From assembly GCA_001970855.1 (NCBI GenBank), contig LSSN01000304.1, positions 1-16,756 of the forward strand: a DNA stretch of 16,756 nucleotides, written 5' to 3'. This DNA is from Smittium culicis (Eukaryota; Kickxellomycota; Harpellomycetes; Harpellales; Legeriomycetaceae). The translations under genes were made by a program, and so were the position numbers. The notes beneath the pieces were generated by a model that saw only the letters and a program-made list of their open reading frames with translations, made no database searches and was not told where the DNA came from. The stretch's first letter is position 1. Every line of letters starts with the position of its first letter. This document shows, in pieces, positions 1 to 9,997 of the stretch.

Positions 1-233
1 TATTCATTAGTATTCAGGCACAAATTAATAAAAGCTATAAAGCTGCCCTGTTTTTTATTGAGCTAATCCCAGCTAAACAGTGAACAAAATAGTTATAAAT
101 CATACAGTTGGTAATAAATAAATAAAACTGAAAACTCAATGCAATATTAAAAAAAAAATGAAGATATCCAGGGATTAATTAATTAGATAATAAATAAAAA
201 AAAATAAACTAAAAAAAATATAAAGAAAATTAT

Positions 234-2259
234 TTATTTCATGACAATGCGTTTTTGGTTTTTTTTCTTTTCAGCTTTAGCTTTAAGCTTTTCTTCAGCC
301 TTGCGTCTTTGATCAGCAGGGAGTCTTTCAATTGATTCGCGTTCTATTTTCTTTTTCAAAGCTGCGGCTTTTAAGGCTTCCTCTTGTTTTTTAATTTCTT
401 CCTTGCGCTTAAGATCTTTATAGGCTGATACTCTATTTTTTTCCAATTTCTTTAAAGTCTATAAAATGTTTAAAATAAACAATTTTGAAATTTCGAATTA
501 AAAGTAAAAAAATAAAATTATAGTTTGAAGAAAAGTACATCTGGCTTTAATTTAATTGATTCACAAACGACATCAATTAAATGGAAAACAAATTCAATAT
601 TCTCAACGAGTTGGGAAATACCAGTTTCGTTTAACTTTGGGATTCTCAAGACTGCGGTCAACTTTTTGCTGGAAGTGAAATTGAGTCTAAAAAGATAAAA
701 AGATGAAATTAAGTATCTCTCTGTTACTGAAAAATATGGCTTTAAAATAATCAAGTGCAATAGTTATAACCTGAATTTTCTTAAAAAGATGTGTAGAATT
801 GTAAATGAAAATATTAAAAAAAAAAGCTTTACTCATCAGGTTTTTTGTCTGGTTGATCAGAAATATAAAGTTCACTTAAGAGTCCAGTTTTTTTATTTAA
901 ATAGTAAGGTAATTCGGTTGATAACAGTAAGTTAGTAGCTTCGGAAGTTTCAGAAAAAACTACAGTTTTAGAGTCGACTTTATCTGAGTTGAGAACTGTG
1001 GTAAATGAAGACTACGAAGATTGTGGTAAGAAGAAAACATAAAGTAGAAAAAAAAATTAGTATAGTGTAAATCAAGTTGATGTTAAGGGGATAAAAAAAG
1101 GAGAAAGCGAATGGTAAGAATTAGGTGAGAAAAGCTTTTGGTTAAAAATTATAAAAAAAAAATTTAATAATTAAGGTAAATTAAATACAATGTCGTGGCG
1201 GTCTTGAAGCAAAAATTTGGACTTGTTCTTTGGGGTCACTGCAAATACAAATCCGTCGGCTTTATCTTGGTCCAAAACGATTTCAAAAGACTATATGTAT
1301 TGTAAAATTTTTTTAGTGGTTGGTAATTAATAATTCAACGTAAATAGCTAGCTATAATGTGAAAATATGGCGATAATATTAATATTTACGATTTGTTCGT
1401 TATTATCAGCAAGAAAGTCGTTTGCTAAGCTAATTAAATCTTGTCTGACTTTGAGCTATCATGAAGTATTAAAAAGGAAAAAGATTTATGGTTAGAGAAT
1501 AAAAAGGAGAGTGCGATTAAAAATGTGCGTGATATAGTAAGGTAATCAGAAATATTATATGAGCTTACTTGGACGTGACCTTGCAATGATATACAATTTC
1601 TTCTACCGCTAGCATAAATCAAAACATCTGAAGGGCTGTCAATTTCAAATATCCTTCTTTCATCGTTTGCAGAGTAAAAGTGACGCTTTAAAACTGATTT
1701 GATTGGTTCTTCACTAATAAATAATAAAAAATCCAGGGTAAATATAAGAAATTTCGTAGTTTGTGAATAAGGTGAATCTTACAGCTTTTTGATGATGGTT
1801 TTGTTCTCAGCAGAGCCAATAAAGTAGTTGATGATGTAAAAAATAATTGTAAGGATGACTAATCCTTCCAGTTTGTAATTACTTGCATTGAATACGAAAG
1901 CATTTGGATTTACTAAAGGAAGAATTATTTTACAATGTTATATATATTATAAAGTATTGGAGTATAAACAGATAAAATTGAGATGAATGTATACGATTAG
2001 GTTTTTCTGGGTTTGGGACCGAATCTGACTGGATAGGAGCCTCGAGTTCTAGGTTTGAGTATTAGTAATTGATTGTTTTGGTTAACAAAGATGTAAAAAA
2101 TAAAAAAATGAATGTGGGTAGTGGTAGATATTGCAAAATTATCGATGAGATGATAACAAAAGCATAAAAAGTAGGAATATTTAGCGAATTATAAATACCT
2201 TCAGCCAAGGATTGTAAGAATAGGGAGCATACGAAAAGCAAGGGTTTAGCGAAAGACAT
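234..2259 (-). CDS. CCDC47: CCDC47 (DUF1682) homologue, ER membrane protein, nine exons, 369 aa
   Basis: The homologue in animals is the PAT-complex subunit that binds calcium and helps insert multipass proteins at the ER translocon. Spliced minus-strand exons are 2259-2199, 2048-1995, 1912-1783, 1713-1569, 1455-1390, 1290-1189, 1011-833, 686-539 and 458-234 (1,110 nt including TAA). All eight introns are GT..TAG, 69-177 nt, and phases agree at every junction. The protein opens with a signal-peptide-like stretch (MSFAKPLLFVCSLFLQSLAE, residues 1-20). A short acidic/Pro linker follows, then one membrane segment at about 55-71 (GLVILTIIFYIINYFIG), then a cytosolic domain with YASGRRN and an SDQP motif as in fungal DUF1682 proteins. 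The last 65 or so residues are a charged coiled coil ending in a Lys-rich tail (KKKNQKRIVMK), typical of the family. Length is close to fungal members but shorter than the roughly 480-residue animal protein. The start is the only ATG that supplies a signal peptide. The next gene upstream on the same strand ends 292 nt away. Family assignment is from recalled sequence features, not a search. Confidence 0.93.
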
Positions 2260-2551
2260 TTCAGATTTTAAATATTAGTTCTTCTATATTATCATAAATA
2301 TTAAAAGGTAAAATAATTTATTGTGAGCTTGTCTGTACAGAAAAGCGAAGGAAGTTAATTAGAAAGAGAATGAGACTATTAGTGGTGTAAGAAGAGTATT
2401 ATGATATGCAAAATGTATTTATTTAAAGTTATAACAAAAATAAGATTAAGCAGCGCGCTAATCGAGCGAATCATGTGCCGAGAGATGAAACGCAATATGG
2501 GGGAATTTAGATCTGAAAGGAAATAAACGAGTGTTATTGGACAGGGATGGG

Positions 2552-3624
2552 CTAATCATATGAAGCCCTTCTGTCGCTCTTTTTAGCTGATTGGAACTTT
2601 TTGGCTTCGGATCTTTGCCTCTTCTCTTTCTCTTTTCTACACAAAATATCCAAAACCAAAAAAATGTTATAATTAAATCAAACAGAGAAATATAATATAC
2701 AATAAAACTAAATAGAAGAGCGTTTAAGGCTTTATAAACATAAAAAACCTCAATTTTAATGATATAGCAAGGCCTTATGTGAAAATCCACAAAAGCAAAA
2801 AAATTGGTCAAATTATACTTGTAAATCAGCAAATGGAAAAGGTATTAAACAATTACAGCTTTTTGACTCTTTCGATCTGCTCTTCGCTGGGGTCTTTTGG
2901 AAATTCAGACGCAGATTTGAGATCGTTTATAAGCTTCTCATAACAATCCTCGGTATTGTTCATTTGTGAGCGAGTTCGCTCAGAAGTCACAATGTACTCT
3001 CCCTTCTTGTTTATTTTTGAAGCAAACTGATATTAAAAATAAATGAATTAAAGCTTGTTTATTATAATAAGTATGCGTATATGGATTGAAGCATACCATT
3101 TGTTTAAACCTTAGTTTCACATATTTTGGTACGGATAACTGCTTGCTTATTTCCAGCTTCAACAGCGCTTTGGTGTTTACTAAAGTTAAAAAATTCAGTT
3201 GAGTAGAGTTATATCATTTTCTCATAAATTTTATAAGCTAGCTTTTTTTAAATATGCTTCAACATATTCAATTTATAACGAAAAATAAACGAAATTATGA
3301 TCTTGATTATAAATTCCGAGTACATTTATTTACATTTTGGCCTCCTGGTCCGCTGCTCCTTGCATAAGAAATTTGCATTTTATCTATAAAGATTTTAATA
3401 AATTATAGTTAGAAAGTGCTAAAAACTTAAAAATGGTAGTTTGATATTCAAAGTTATTTTGTACTTCTTTCAAGCCTATCTATATTCAATTTATTTCGCC
3501 ATTCCGTAATGCTAGCTTTTTCTTCGGCAGTTAATTCGGGTATGTTGGAACTTAACAAGCGAGTAGATCCTTTGCTGCGAGAAAGTCGAATAAAAGAAAC
3601 GCTCCTATACAAGGCCGAAAACAT
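2552..3624 (-). CDS. MRPL58: ICT1-type mitochondrial class-I release factor (GGQ domain), five exons, 185 aa
   Basis: This is a codon-independent peptidyl-tRNA hydrolase of the ICT1/mL62 (Pth4-like) family, which rescues stalled mitochondrial ribosomes. Minus-strand exons are 3624-3465, 3383-3324, 3179-3097, 3026-2857 and 2636-2552 (558 nt with TAG). Introns are 81, 144, 70 and 220 nt, and all phases match. Residues 1-25 (MFSALYRSVSFIRLSRSKGS and on) are basic and hydrophobic with no acid, as in a mitochondrial presequence. The catalytic loop SSGPGGQNVNK spans 63-73, with GGQ at 67-69. It is followed by the family's KINKKGEYIVTSERTRSQ and TEDCYEKL blocks. The last exon in the spliced frame gives a Lys/Arg-rich tail (KEKEKRQRSEAKKFQSAKKS), the ribosome-entry-channel element expected of ICT1. 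It lacks stop-codon recognition domains, as the short rescue factors do. A possible poly(A) signal lies at 2423-2418. The gene is divergent from EMG1. Confidence 0.93.
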
Positions 3625-4080
3625 ATTATTGTCATTCGATTGATAAGTGAAGAAGGCGTGAATTTGGTTCGAATAATAATACTTGGAGTCTAAAATCTAA
3701 AATTATATTATTATATACGGAAAATGCTTTAAAATTTCCTTTATAGATTTCAGCCAGAAAAGATTTATATTATATGCAAATAAATAAGTAATATTTAGAA
3801 AAATGCTGAAGAAATTTCACCTGAAATTCTAGACTGTAATTCTCCATAATAAATCATTGGCTATTTCAAGTGAAAAGATATTATTGGCCGATCTGCATTA
3901 AAGATTTTGAAAAAATTTCTCTAAAAAAATTTTTTTATTCCTTATTTGAATGTAAGTGTGAAAATCCTAATTACAGCGAGCAATTTTTAATAATAATTTT
4001 ATATGCTTATTTAATATAGTATACACTTTAACTGAAAAAGGGCGAATTATATTTATAAAGATAACACAAAAATTTATACA
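3625..4080. promoter_or_regulatory. Divergent intergenic region between the ICT1-type gene and EMG1
   Basis: These 456 bases separate two start codons that point away from each other, so promoters and 5' leaders for both genes must lie here. The sequence is AT-rich with several TATA-like stretches (for example near 4015-4021 and 4050-4057). None stands out enough to call. I saw no coding stretch or dyad in it. Confidence 0.6.
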
Positions 4081-5496
4081 ATGAAAAATAAACTGCAAAA
4101 CACTTCAGCTCCCCAAAACAAGAAAGCTAAAAAAGCAAAATTTGCAAAACAACCTGAGAAAGAAATAAAAACTGCTGATTCTAATAAAACTGAAATAAAA
4201 AAATCAACCCTAAAAATCGAAAAACAGCTAATTGATGATAACGACAAAGATTCAACAGATTCAGGCTCTAGCGAGAACTCCGATGGTCGTAGTGAAAGTG
4301 AAAGCGAAAGCGAGGGTGAAAGCGAAAGTGAAAGCGAGTCCAATGACGCAGAGGAACAAAACGAATCACAAAATGGCACTTTGGATCAAGTCACCACATC
4401 CAACTCCGTTCCTCAATACAAGTTTGTAAACAAAAACGTCTCGAAACTAGCAAATCTTGCTCCGACTGCCCCTGTTCTACCTAAATCTGCTGCTGAAAAG
4501 GAATCTACTCAACGTCTCATTGTAATTCTTGAAGCAGCTCCCCTTGAAACCTACAAAATAGGAAAACATAAAGATGCAAATTATCAGCTGCTTAATTGCG
4601 ACGATCACCAAAATATTCTTAAAAAGTTAGGTCTAGATCTTTCTCACTCTCGCCCAGATATTACTCACCAGGTTAATAAATACTTAAAATTAAGATTTCT
4701 CTTTTAAATTGAGCTGAAAATATTTATCTCGAGATAAAACTCCATTTATTAAATTTGTACCTTACTCTATTTTATTATTACAGTGCCTATTATCCCTTCT
4801 TGACAGCCCTTTAAACAAAGCTGGTAAATTACAAGTCTACATCAAAACCACAAAAAACGTTCTTATTGAAATCAATCCTCAAGTCAGAATTCCAAGAACA
4901 TTTAAGAGATTCTCCGGACTTATGGGTAATTTATATCCTTCTACTTTACTCAACTCTAATCATATTTTTTTATATTTCTTTTCTACTAAAAGCATCATTT
5001 TCAGTTCCTCTTTTATGCTATTAAAGTCAACTTATTTCAATTATATTAATTTTTTTTGTTACTTAGTTCAACTGCTCCACAAACTAAGCATTCGTTCTGT
5101 TAATGGCACTGAAAAATTGATGAAAGTCATTAAAAACCCAATCACTGATCATTTACCAATTAACTCCAGAAAAATATGTAACTTTTTTATATTTGAACTA
5201 TATTTCTTTAAATTTTATTCCTGAGTTTTTGATCAATTAAGCATTATTCTGATTCACTAAATCAAATAGGCTTTTCTTTTGACTCACCAACCGTCCATTT
5301 GCAAACATGGGTCCGTAAGAACCTCCCTACAAACATGAGCCTTGTAGTTGCTATTGGTGCCATGGCTCACGGTAAAGACAACTTTGCTGACAGCTATGTC
5401 GACGAAAAGATCGGTATCAGCGAATATCCCCTATCCGCCTCCGTTGCTTGTTCTAAATTGTGTTGTGCTTTTGAAGATATATGGGGAATTTTGTAA
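4081..5496 (+). CDS. EMG1: EMG1/Nep1, 18S rRNA pseudouridine N1-methyltransferase, four exons, 356 aa
   Basis: Nep1 is a SPOUT-class (alpha/beta-knot) enzyme that methylates a pseudouridine in the small-subunit rRNA and is needed for 40S assembly in the nucleolus. Exons are 4081-4671, 4784-4925, 5067-5177 and 5270-5496 (1,071 nt with TAA). Introns are 112, 141 and 92 nt (GT..CAG, GT..TAG, GT..TAG), and phases match. Conserved blocks are RPDITHQ (191-197), [52 protein letters not shown] and the knot region [18 protein letters not shown], which starts at G311. The C-terminus is [16 protein letters not shown]. These closely resemble the yeast protein. The catalytic part starts near residue 144. 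Before it lies an unusual extension: Lys-rich 1-60, then an acidic Ser-Glu run at 71-87. Known EMG1 proteins are roughly 240-255 residues. A poly(A) signal AATAAA is at 5506-5511, ten bases past the stop. Confidence 0.97.
4291..4341 (+). repeat. Ser-Glu coding microsatellite in EMG1
   Basis: A degenerate hexanucleotide repeat (AGYGAR) encodes alternating Ser-Glu for about 17 residues (71-87) with one Gly interruption. The opposite strand is also open here and reads as a Ser-Leu run, which is a shadow. Such acidic serine runs are common phosphorylation targets of casein kinase 2 in nucleolar proteins; that role here is inference. Confidence 0.85.
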
Positions 5497-6590
5497 AAGT
5501 TGATAAATAAAAAATTCTCTTTCTTCATGTCCATATCAATTTCCGCTGCTCATTTTTCTCTTTTTTTTAAATAATATACACCTGTCAAAAACTTTCAGCT
5601 TTAAAGACACATATATTTTTTTGCTATTATTTCGCACATATAATAAATAATTACAAATTTAGGTTTATAGCCCTCTTTTCTGTAATCTATGCTTACTTCT
5701 AGTTTTACTCAAATACCTGTAATGCAAATCATCCATGGACGAGTTCCTTGAAGTGTTTACAAGTTCTTTACCCGCTACTAGTTTTAATACATTTAGAAAT
5801 ATGATATTAAATTAATAGAGAACCATAGTATTATAGATTTTCTTGATGGTCTAATATGTTTCAAGTTTATTTGAATGACACTAACTGTTCATAATTGGCA
5901 ATATAAACCAGGGCATATGAAAAAAAAACGTCTATTGTTGAATATGATTAAGCCGTTTCTTGATTTTAGTAAATTAGATTTTATTTTATAAAAAAAAGCA
6001 GCGAAATATTAAAACATCTTTTGATTTGAGTTATCACTATTTCCTAAAATCTAGACTATTAATACTTATTTGCCAATAATTTTATTCTTTTTTTTTATTT
6101 TTTACTCTCTGCCCAGAATCTATTAAAAAATTCATATTTTTTTAGGGCCAGAAACTTGACAGTAGACAAATTTATAAATTTTTATTATTTTTCTAACCAG
6201 TAATATCTCACATTTTCTCATCTAATATATCTAATTTGTATTATCAAGTCGAATAAATAGTATAAAAATTATAGTCTCTCCTAAAAATCACAATAGCAAA
6301 ATGATCATTTTAATCATTCAAGTACACATTTAGATTATTCTTAACACATTTAGTACTTTAAATTCTATTCGATTACAGCACCTAGAAATTCCTTGTTCCT
6401 ACACTACCCAATAATTTATACTATTTAGAAAATTAATAATTAGAAAAATCTAAATTACTTTTCAATTGTGACAATAGTATAAACAATATTAATTTCCTTA
6501 GTCTAGCAAAATAAAGCTGTAACAAAGCGGCCTAATTTCTCAGTATACCGATTACTCTAGGCAAAACATTGATGAAAATACATCAAACAT

Positions 6591-6606
6591 TTTACATTAA
6601 TGTAAA
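6591..6606. repeat. Perfect 16-bp palindrome TTTACATTAATGTAAA
   Basis: The sequence equals its own reverse complement over 16 bases. Just upstream, TTGATG (6569-6574) and CATCAA (6581-6586) form a second small dyad. It could bind a dimeric factor or be chance in AT-rich DNA. No gene start lies close by. Confidence 0.5.
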
Positions 6607-7730
6607 TTTCAATTAAAAATATCTCGAGCTTTTATATATTTCCAAAAAAGGAATATTAAATCTTGTTATAATCAGTCTTTAAACTTGATATTTAATAAAT
6701 CCAATGCCTAGCTCGCCAAGAGCTAATTAATAATAAACAGCGAGAAACTAGCTTTTATAAAGAAAATAGCCAATAGTAACAAATCTCAGCTAAGCGCTCT
6801 ATGGGACAATACAATAATTTTGCATCGTTTATGCTCATAAAAATGAAATAATATGATATAGCTTTTATGAAGGATCAATTTTATAAAAGAGTTACAGCGT
6901 ATAAAACAACATAATAATTAATATCCAATGAGTAAAATAATCTCTTTTATTCAGCAAGTAAATATTTCAAAGTTATATGAATAAATATAAAAACGAAATT
7001 CCTTTTCAATTTCGCCAATAATATTAAGAAACAAGCAAGTTCTCTCTTCGTTCAGTATCTCCCATATATTAAGGCATTCTGCTTTTTTTTCCTTCACAGG
7101 TACAGCAATACAAACTATCAGGAAAACGCGTTTTTTAATATTGAACTACAGTTTTTTAGTTTGTGTTTTTTTATATCGCAAAATTACATCTAATAGCTTG
7201 AGTAAATATAAATATGCAAGTACAAGCGTATTAGTTTAAATTTCTTTAACGATTATGCATTACAACAATAGAGTTCTAGGCTATACATTATATACGCCAA
7301 GTTTAATAAAACACAAATAAAAAAAGTTTCATAAGACTTTATATAAACAATAATCTTTTTTTTTTATTAATAAAATCATGAAGCCTAGGCAAACTCAATT
7401 TCATAAATAAAGTGTAAATCTACGCGTCTAAAAAATATATATCATTCTGGAATCTTGAAAAGACTATTCCTATACAGGTCAATTGTATAATATGCGCATT
7501 ACTTAATAATAGAGCGATCTACGCTTAATGACTTTAAGTTTCCTTATACACTGCCTTATTTAAGCGATTAGTGTTAGATTGGCCCAACTGAATTAGTATA
7601 AATCCTGAATTTTGCATTTTTACGCTAAGAAAAATTACCTTGGTTACTAAGCTTGTAAAAAAAAAAAAACTATTGCCTATGAATTAAATTTGATAAAAAA
7701 AGCTATAAAAAGAGAAGAATTTAGCAAAAT

Positions 7731-7772
7731 AAAATATCTTTTATCGAAAACTAACAAGATAAAAGATATTTT
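7731..7772. repeat. Perfect 15-bp inverted repeat upstream of PMP3
   Basis: AAAATATCTTTTATC (7731-7745) and its exact reverse complement GATAAAAGATATTTT (7758-7772) flank a 12-nt spacer. The right arm ends 61 nt before the PMP3 start codon. Each arm contains GATA-type sequences (GATAA/TTATC and AGATA). It could be a dyad operator for a GATA-like factor, or a 5'-UTR hairpin if transcription starts upstream. Function is inference; the symmetry is seen directly. Confidence 0.75.
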
Positions 7773-7833
7773 CTTTTTGATTATAAGTATAACTTCATTA
7801 TAAATAAATAATACGAACAGAATCAAAAGAAAA

Positions 7834-8040
7834 ATGGATGATAAATTATACAGAATATTGATTGTTTTACTAGCTATATTTTTTCCTCCTGTAGCTGTTG
7901 CTGTTGATAAAGGATGGGGCTCTGATCTTGTTATCAATATCGTCCTTACGATTATTATATATATCCCCGGAGTCATTCACGCGTTATGGGTTGTATTAAG
8001 ATCTCCGCCAATCGCATCTGGCATTTCGAATAATGTATAG
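7834..8040 (+). CDS. PMP3: Pmp3/RCI2 (UPF0057) small membrane proteolipid, 68 aa
   Basis: Pmp3-type proteins are two-pass plasma-membrane proteolipids that affect membrane potential and cation and stress tolerance in yeast and plants. The single exon encodes 68 residues. Helix 1 is at about 6-24 (LYRILIVLLAIFFPPVAVAV) with the family's FPPVAV motif. A short polar turn (DKGWGSD) follows. Helix 2 is at about 32-54 and ends in the signature YIPGVIHALWVV. A short polar tail (RSPPIASGISNNV) follows, slightly longer than the minimal yeast form. The ATG sits in AAAATGG, and the length and start fit the family. A TATAAATA string lies 28-35 nt upstream, though such strings are common in this DNA. AATAAA at 8067-8072 is a plausible poly(A) signal. 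The antisense open frame across it is a shadow. Confidence 0.95.
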   Translation: MDDKLYRILIVLLAIFFPPVAVAVDKGWGSDLVINIVLTIIIYIPGVIHALWVVLRSPPIASGISNNV

Positions 8041-9997
8041 ATTGATCAAAGAAATTGACATTTTTAAATAAAAGATAGAATTACTTTATAATCGCAGCTA
8101 AAAATATCTCAAACGTTCAGAACAATTGATATTTTATTTTAATGAAAAAATAGGGAGATCTGTTATGAATTAATTAAAAAAAAATTTTTAAGCTGTTACT
8201 CTATATATAAATTATAGAATTAATCATATCAATAAAATTCATTAAATCAGAAAAAAAACGAGTCGATGTTATATTATAAAATTAGCTTTTGCTTTAGTAT
8301 TTTAAATTGAATTAGATTTTTTTATAACTATATCATAATTTATAGCGGTGGTTGATAAAGACACGTATTATGAGAAAGATAATTTAAAATTAATCATTTA
8401 TATATTTTTCGTTGTTTTTATTAAATAATTTGAAAACTTATGGAATATTAAGTAGATCATTCTATTTTATTCAATTTTAATTGAAATATATACCGTGTAA
8501 TTTTTAAATGCTTTAAATGAAAATTATTGTAAACTTTCATAGGGAAATTTACATTTCTGTATATATTAACTACGTTTACAATTCTTATTATGAAATAGAT
8601 AACCAAATTTTTCCTGGTCAACATAAAAACTCTTAAAAAATATTAAAAGTATAATTTTTTAGTACTTTACTCACATTTAAATCTTATTTTCAACAATACG
8701 AGTCCTCAACAATTAGCAAGTATAAAAGCATAAATTTAAATAAAAAAAACTATGTATTTTTAAATTTGTGTCGAATAGATCATATCAAAGAAATACTTAA
8801 TATAAACTCTATTATTGTATATTAAGCTGAAAAATAGAATCAATTTAGTTATTTTTTTTTTAATACTAAGATTGCATGTTATCACGTCTATGTCGGTTTG
8901 ATTTTATCTGGAATTTAAATAACGTTAATAAAAATTTTTAATCGCTGTTTAAATTGTAATTAACACAGCAAAAAAAATAATTACATTTCCTAAAAGCTTG
9001 AAAAATTTAAAAATTATCAAAGTTTAATGGAAAAAAAAAAATTGAGGCTATTATTTTTTCTAACTAAATATTTTTTCAATTTAAAATTATAGTATGCTAG
9101 TTAAAAATTTATATGTGCAATGATAAATTTTTTCAAAACTATAGTCAAGCGTAAAGTATTGTAAAACAATAGTTAAAAACTATATTAAAAGACAGACATA
9201 TTCTTAGAATTGAAGAAGATAACTCAAACAGATTATAAAATATAAATTTTTGTTTTAAACTATTAAAATAAAAAAACTTACATTTACAAATAATTCTGCC
9301 TCTAAAGTATTTAACCCTTTCCCGTCCAACAATCTTTAAAAAAATCAATTTATTGATTCGCTTATGATTTATAGGTATATTTATTATTTGCAACTATTCA
9401 AAAATAAATCAATGGCTGAAATAGCGACGCAATTAAAGTATTATATACGAACGCTGTTGTCTATATTTTATGGGCCAAAAAAAATCTACCACCTGTGAAA
9501 GGGATAACCTGTAAATTTTTAATGGATCAAATTAACTATTATACACTGGAGCAATTAATTTGACATAATCTTAGCTATAAAAAACTTTTAAAAATTATTA
9601 TAATATATGCCTTTTTTTCTTCTTTTAGCTACTTGGGTTTAATACCTGTACATAACAATTATTGCTCTGGAATATCGATTTTTTAGTTTTTTTTCTTGGG
9701 ATATACTTCTTAATTTACAATATGATTGATAATTCATTTTTTTAATATGACTATCAAATTCACTGAATTGTAGCATTATATTGATAACGTTACAGATACA
9801 GCCAGAAATTAAAAAGATGAATTAATAGAGTATTTAAGTATTTGGAAATACTAGGTAGTAGATAATAAAAAAATCACTCTATTCAAAATTTCATGCATAT
9901 CTTATTGAACGATTATAATAATAAATTCTATTATTCTATTAAGTGAGCGAAAATATCTTATGGATGTTAGCTGTAAATACTAGGATAAAAGGTAATA
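8041..9997. other. AT-rich convergent intergenic region between PMP3 and the GTPBP gene
   Basis: Nearly 2 kb with long A and T runs and no gene I can support. The only slightly GC-richer patch is around 9300-9335. There a minus-strand frame reads VGRERVKYFRGR and runs into a good donor (GTAAGT), which might be an isolated exon or relic. The rest contains the two facing 3' ends. Confidence 0.6.

Larger units (their letters stand above)
5497..7833. other. Long AT-rich intergenic region between EMG1 and PMP3
   Basis: About 2.3 kb without a recognisable gene. It contains the EMG1 3' end, a 16-bp palindrome at 6591-6606, a weak three-exon minus-strand model at 6503-6838 (see findings), and the PMP3 upstream region with a strong inverted repeat. 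Short open frames occur on both strands but none has recognisable family features. Confidence 0.6.

Noticed and set aside
4074..4379. Minus-strand Ser/Leu-rich open frame of 101 codons
   Set aside because: It is the antisense of the EMG1 Ser-Glu repeat and N-terminal exon; the plus frame is clearly the gene.
7030..7270. Plus-strand exon-like stretch after a polypyrimidine tract and CAG at about 7080-7099
   Set aside because: Two different frames are open over the same bases and both look equally protein-like, which shows how easily chance frames arise here. No partner exon or family was found.
7677..7976. Minus-strand open frame of 99 codons
   Set aside because: Antisense to PMP3, whose family motifs are unmistakable on the plus strand.
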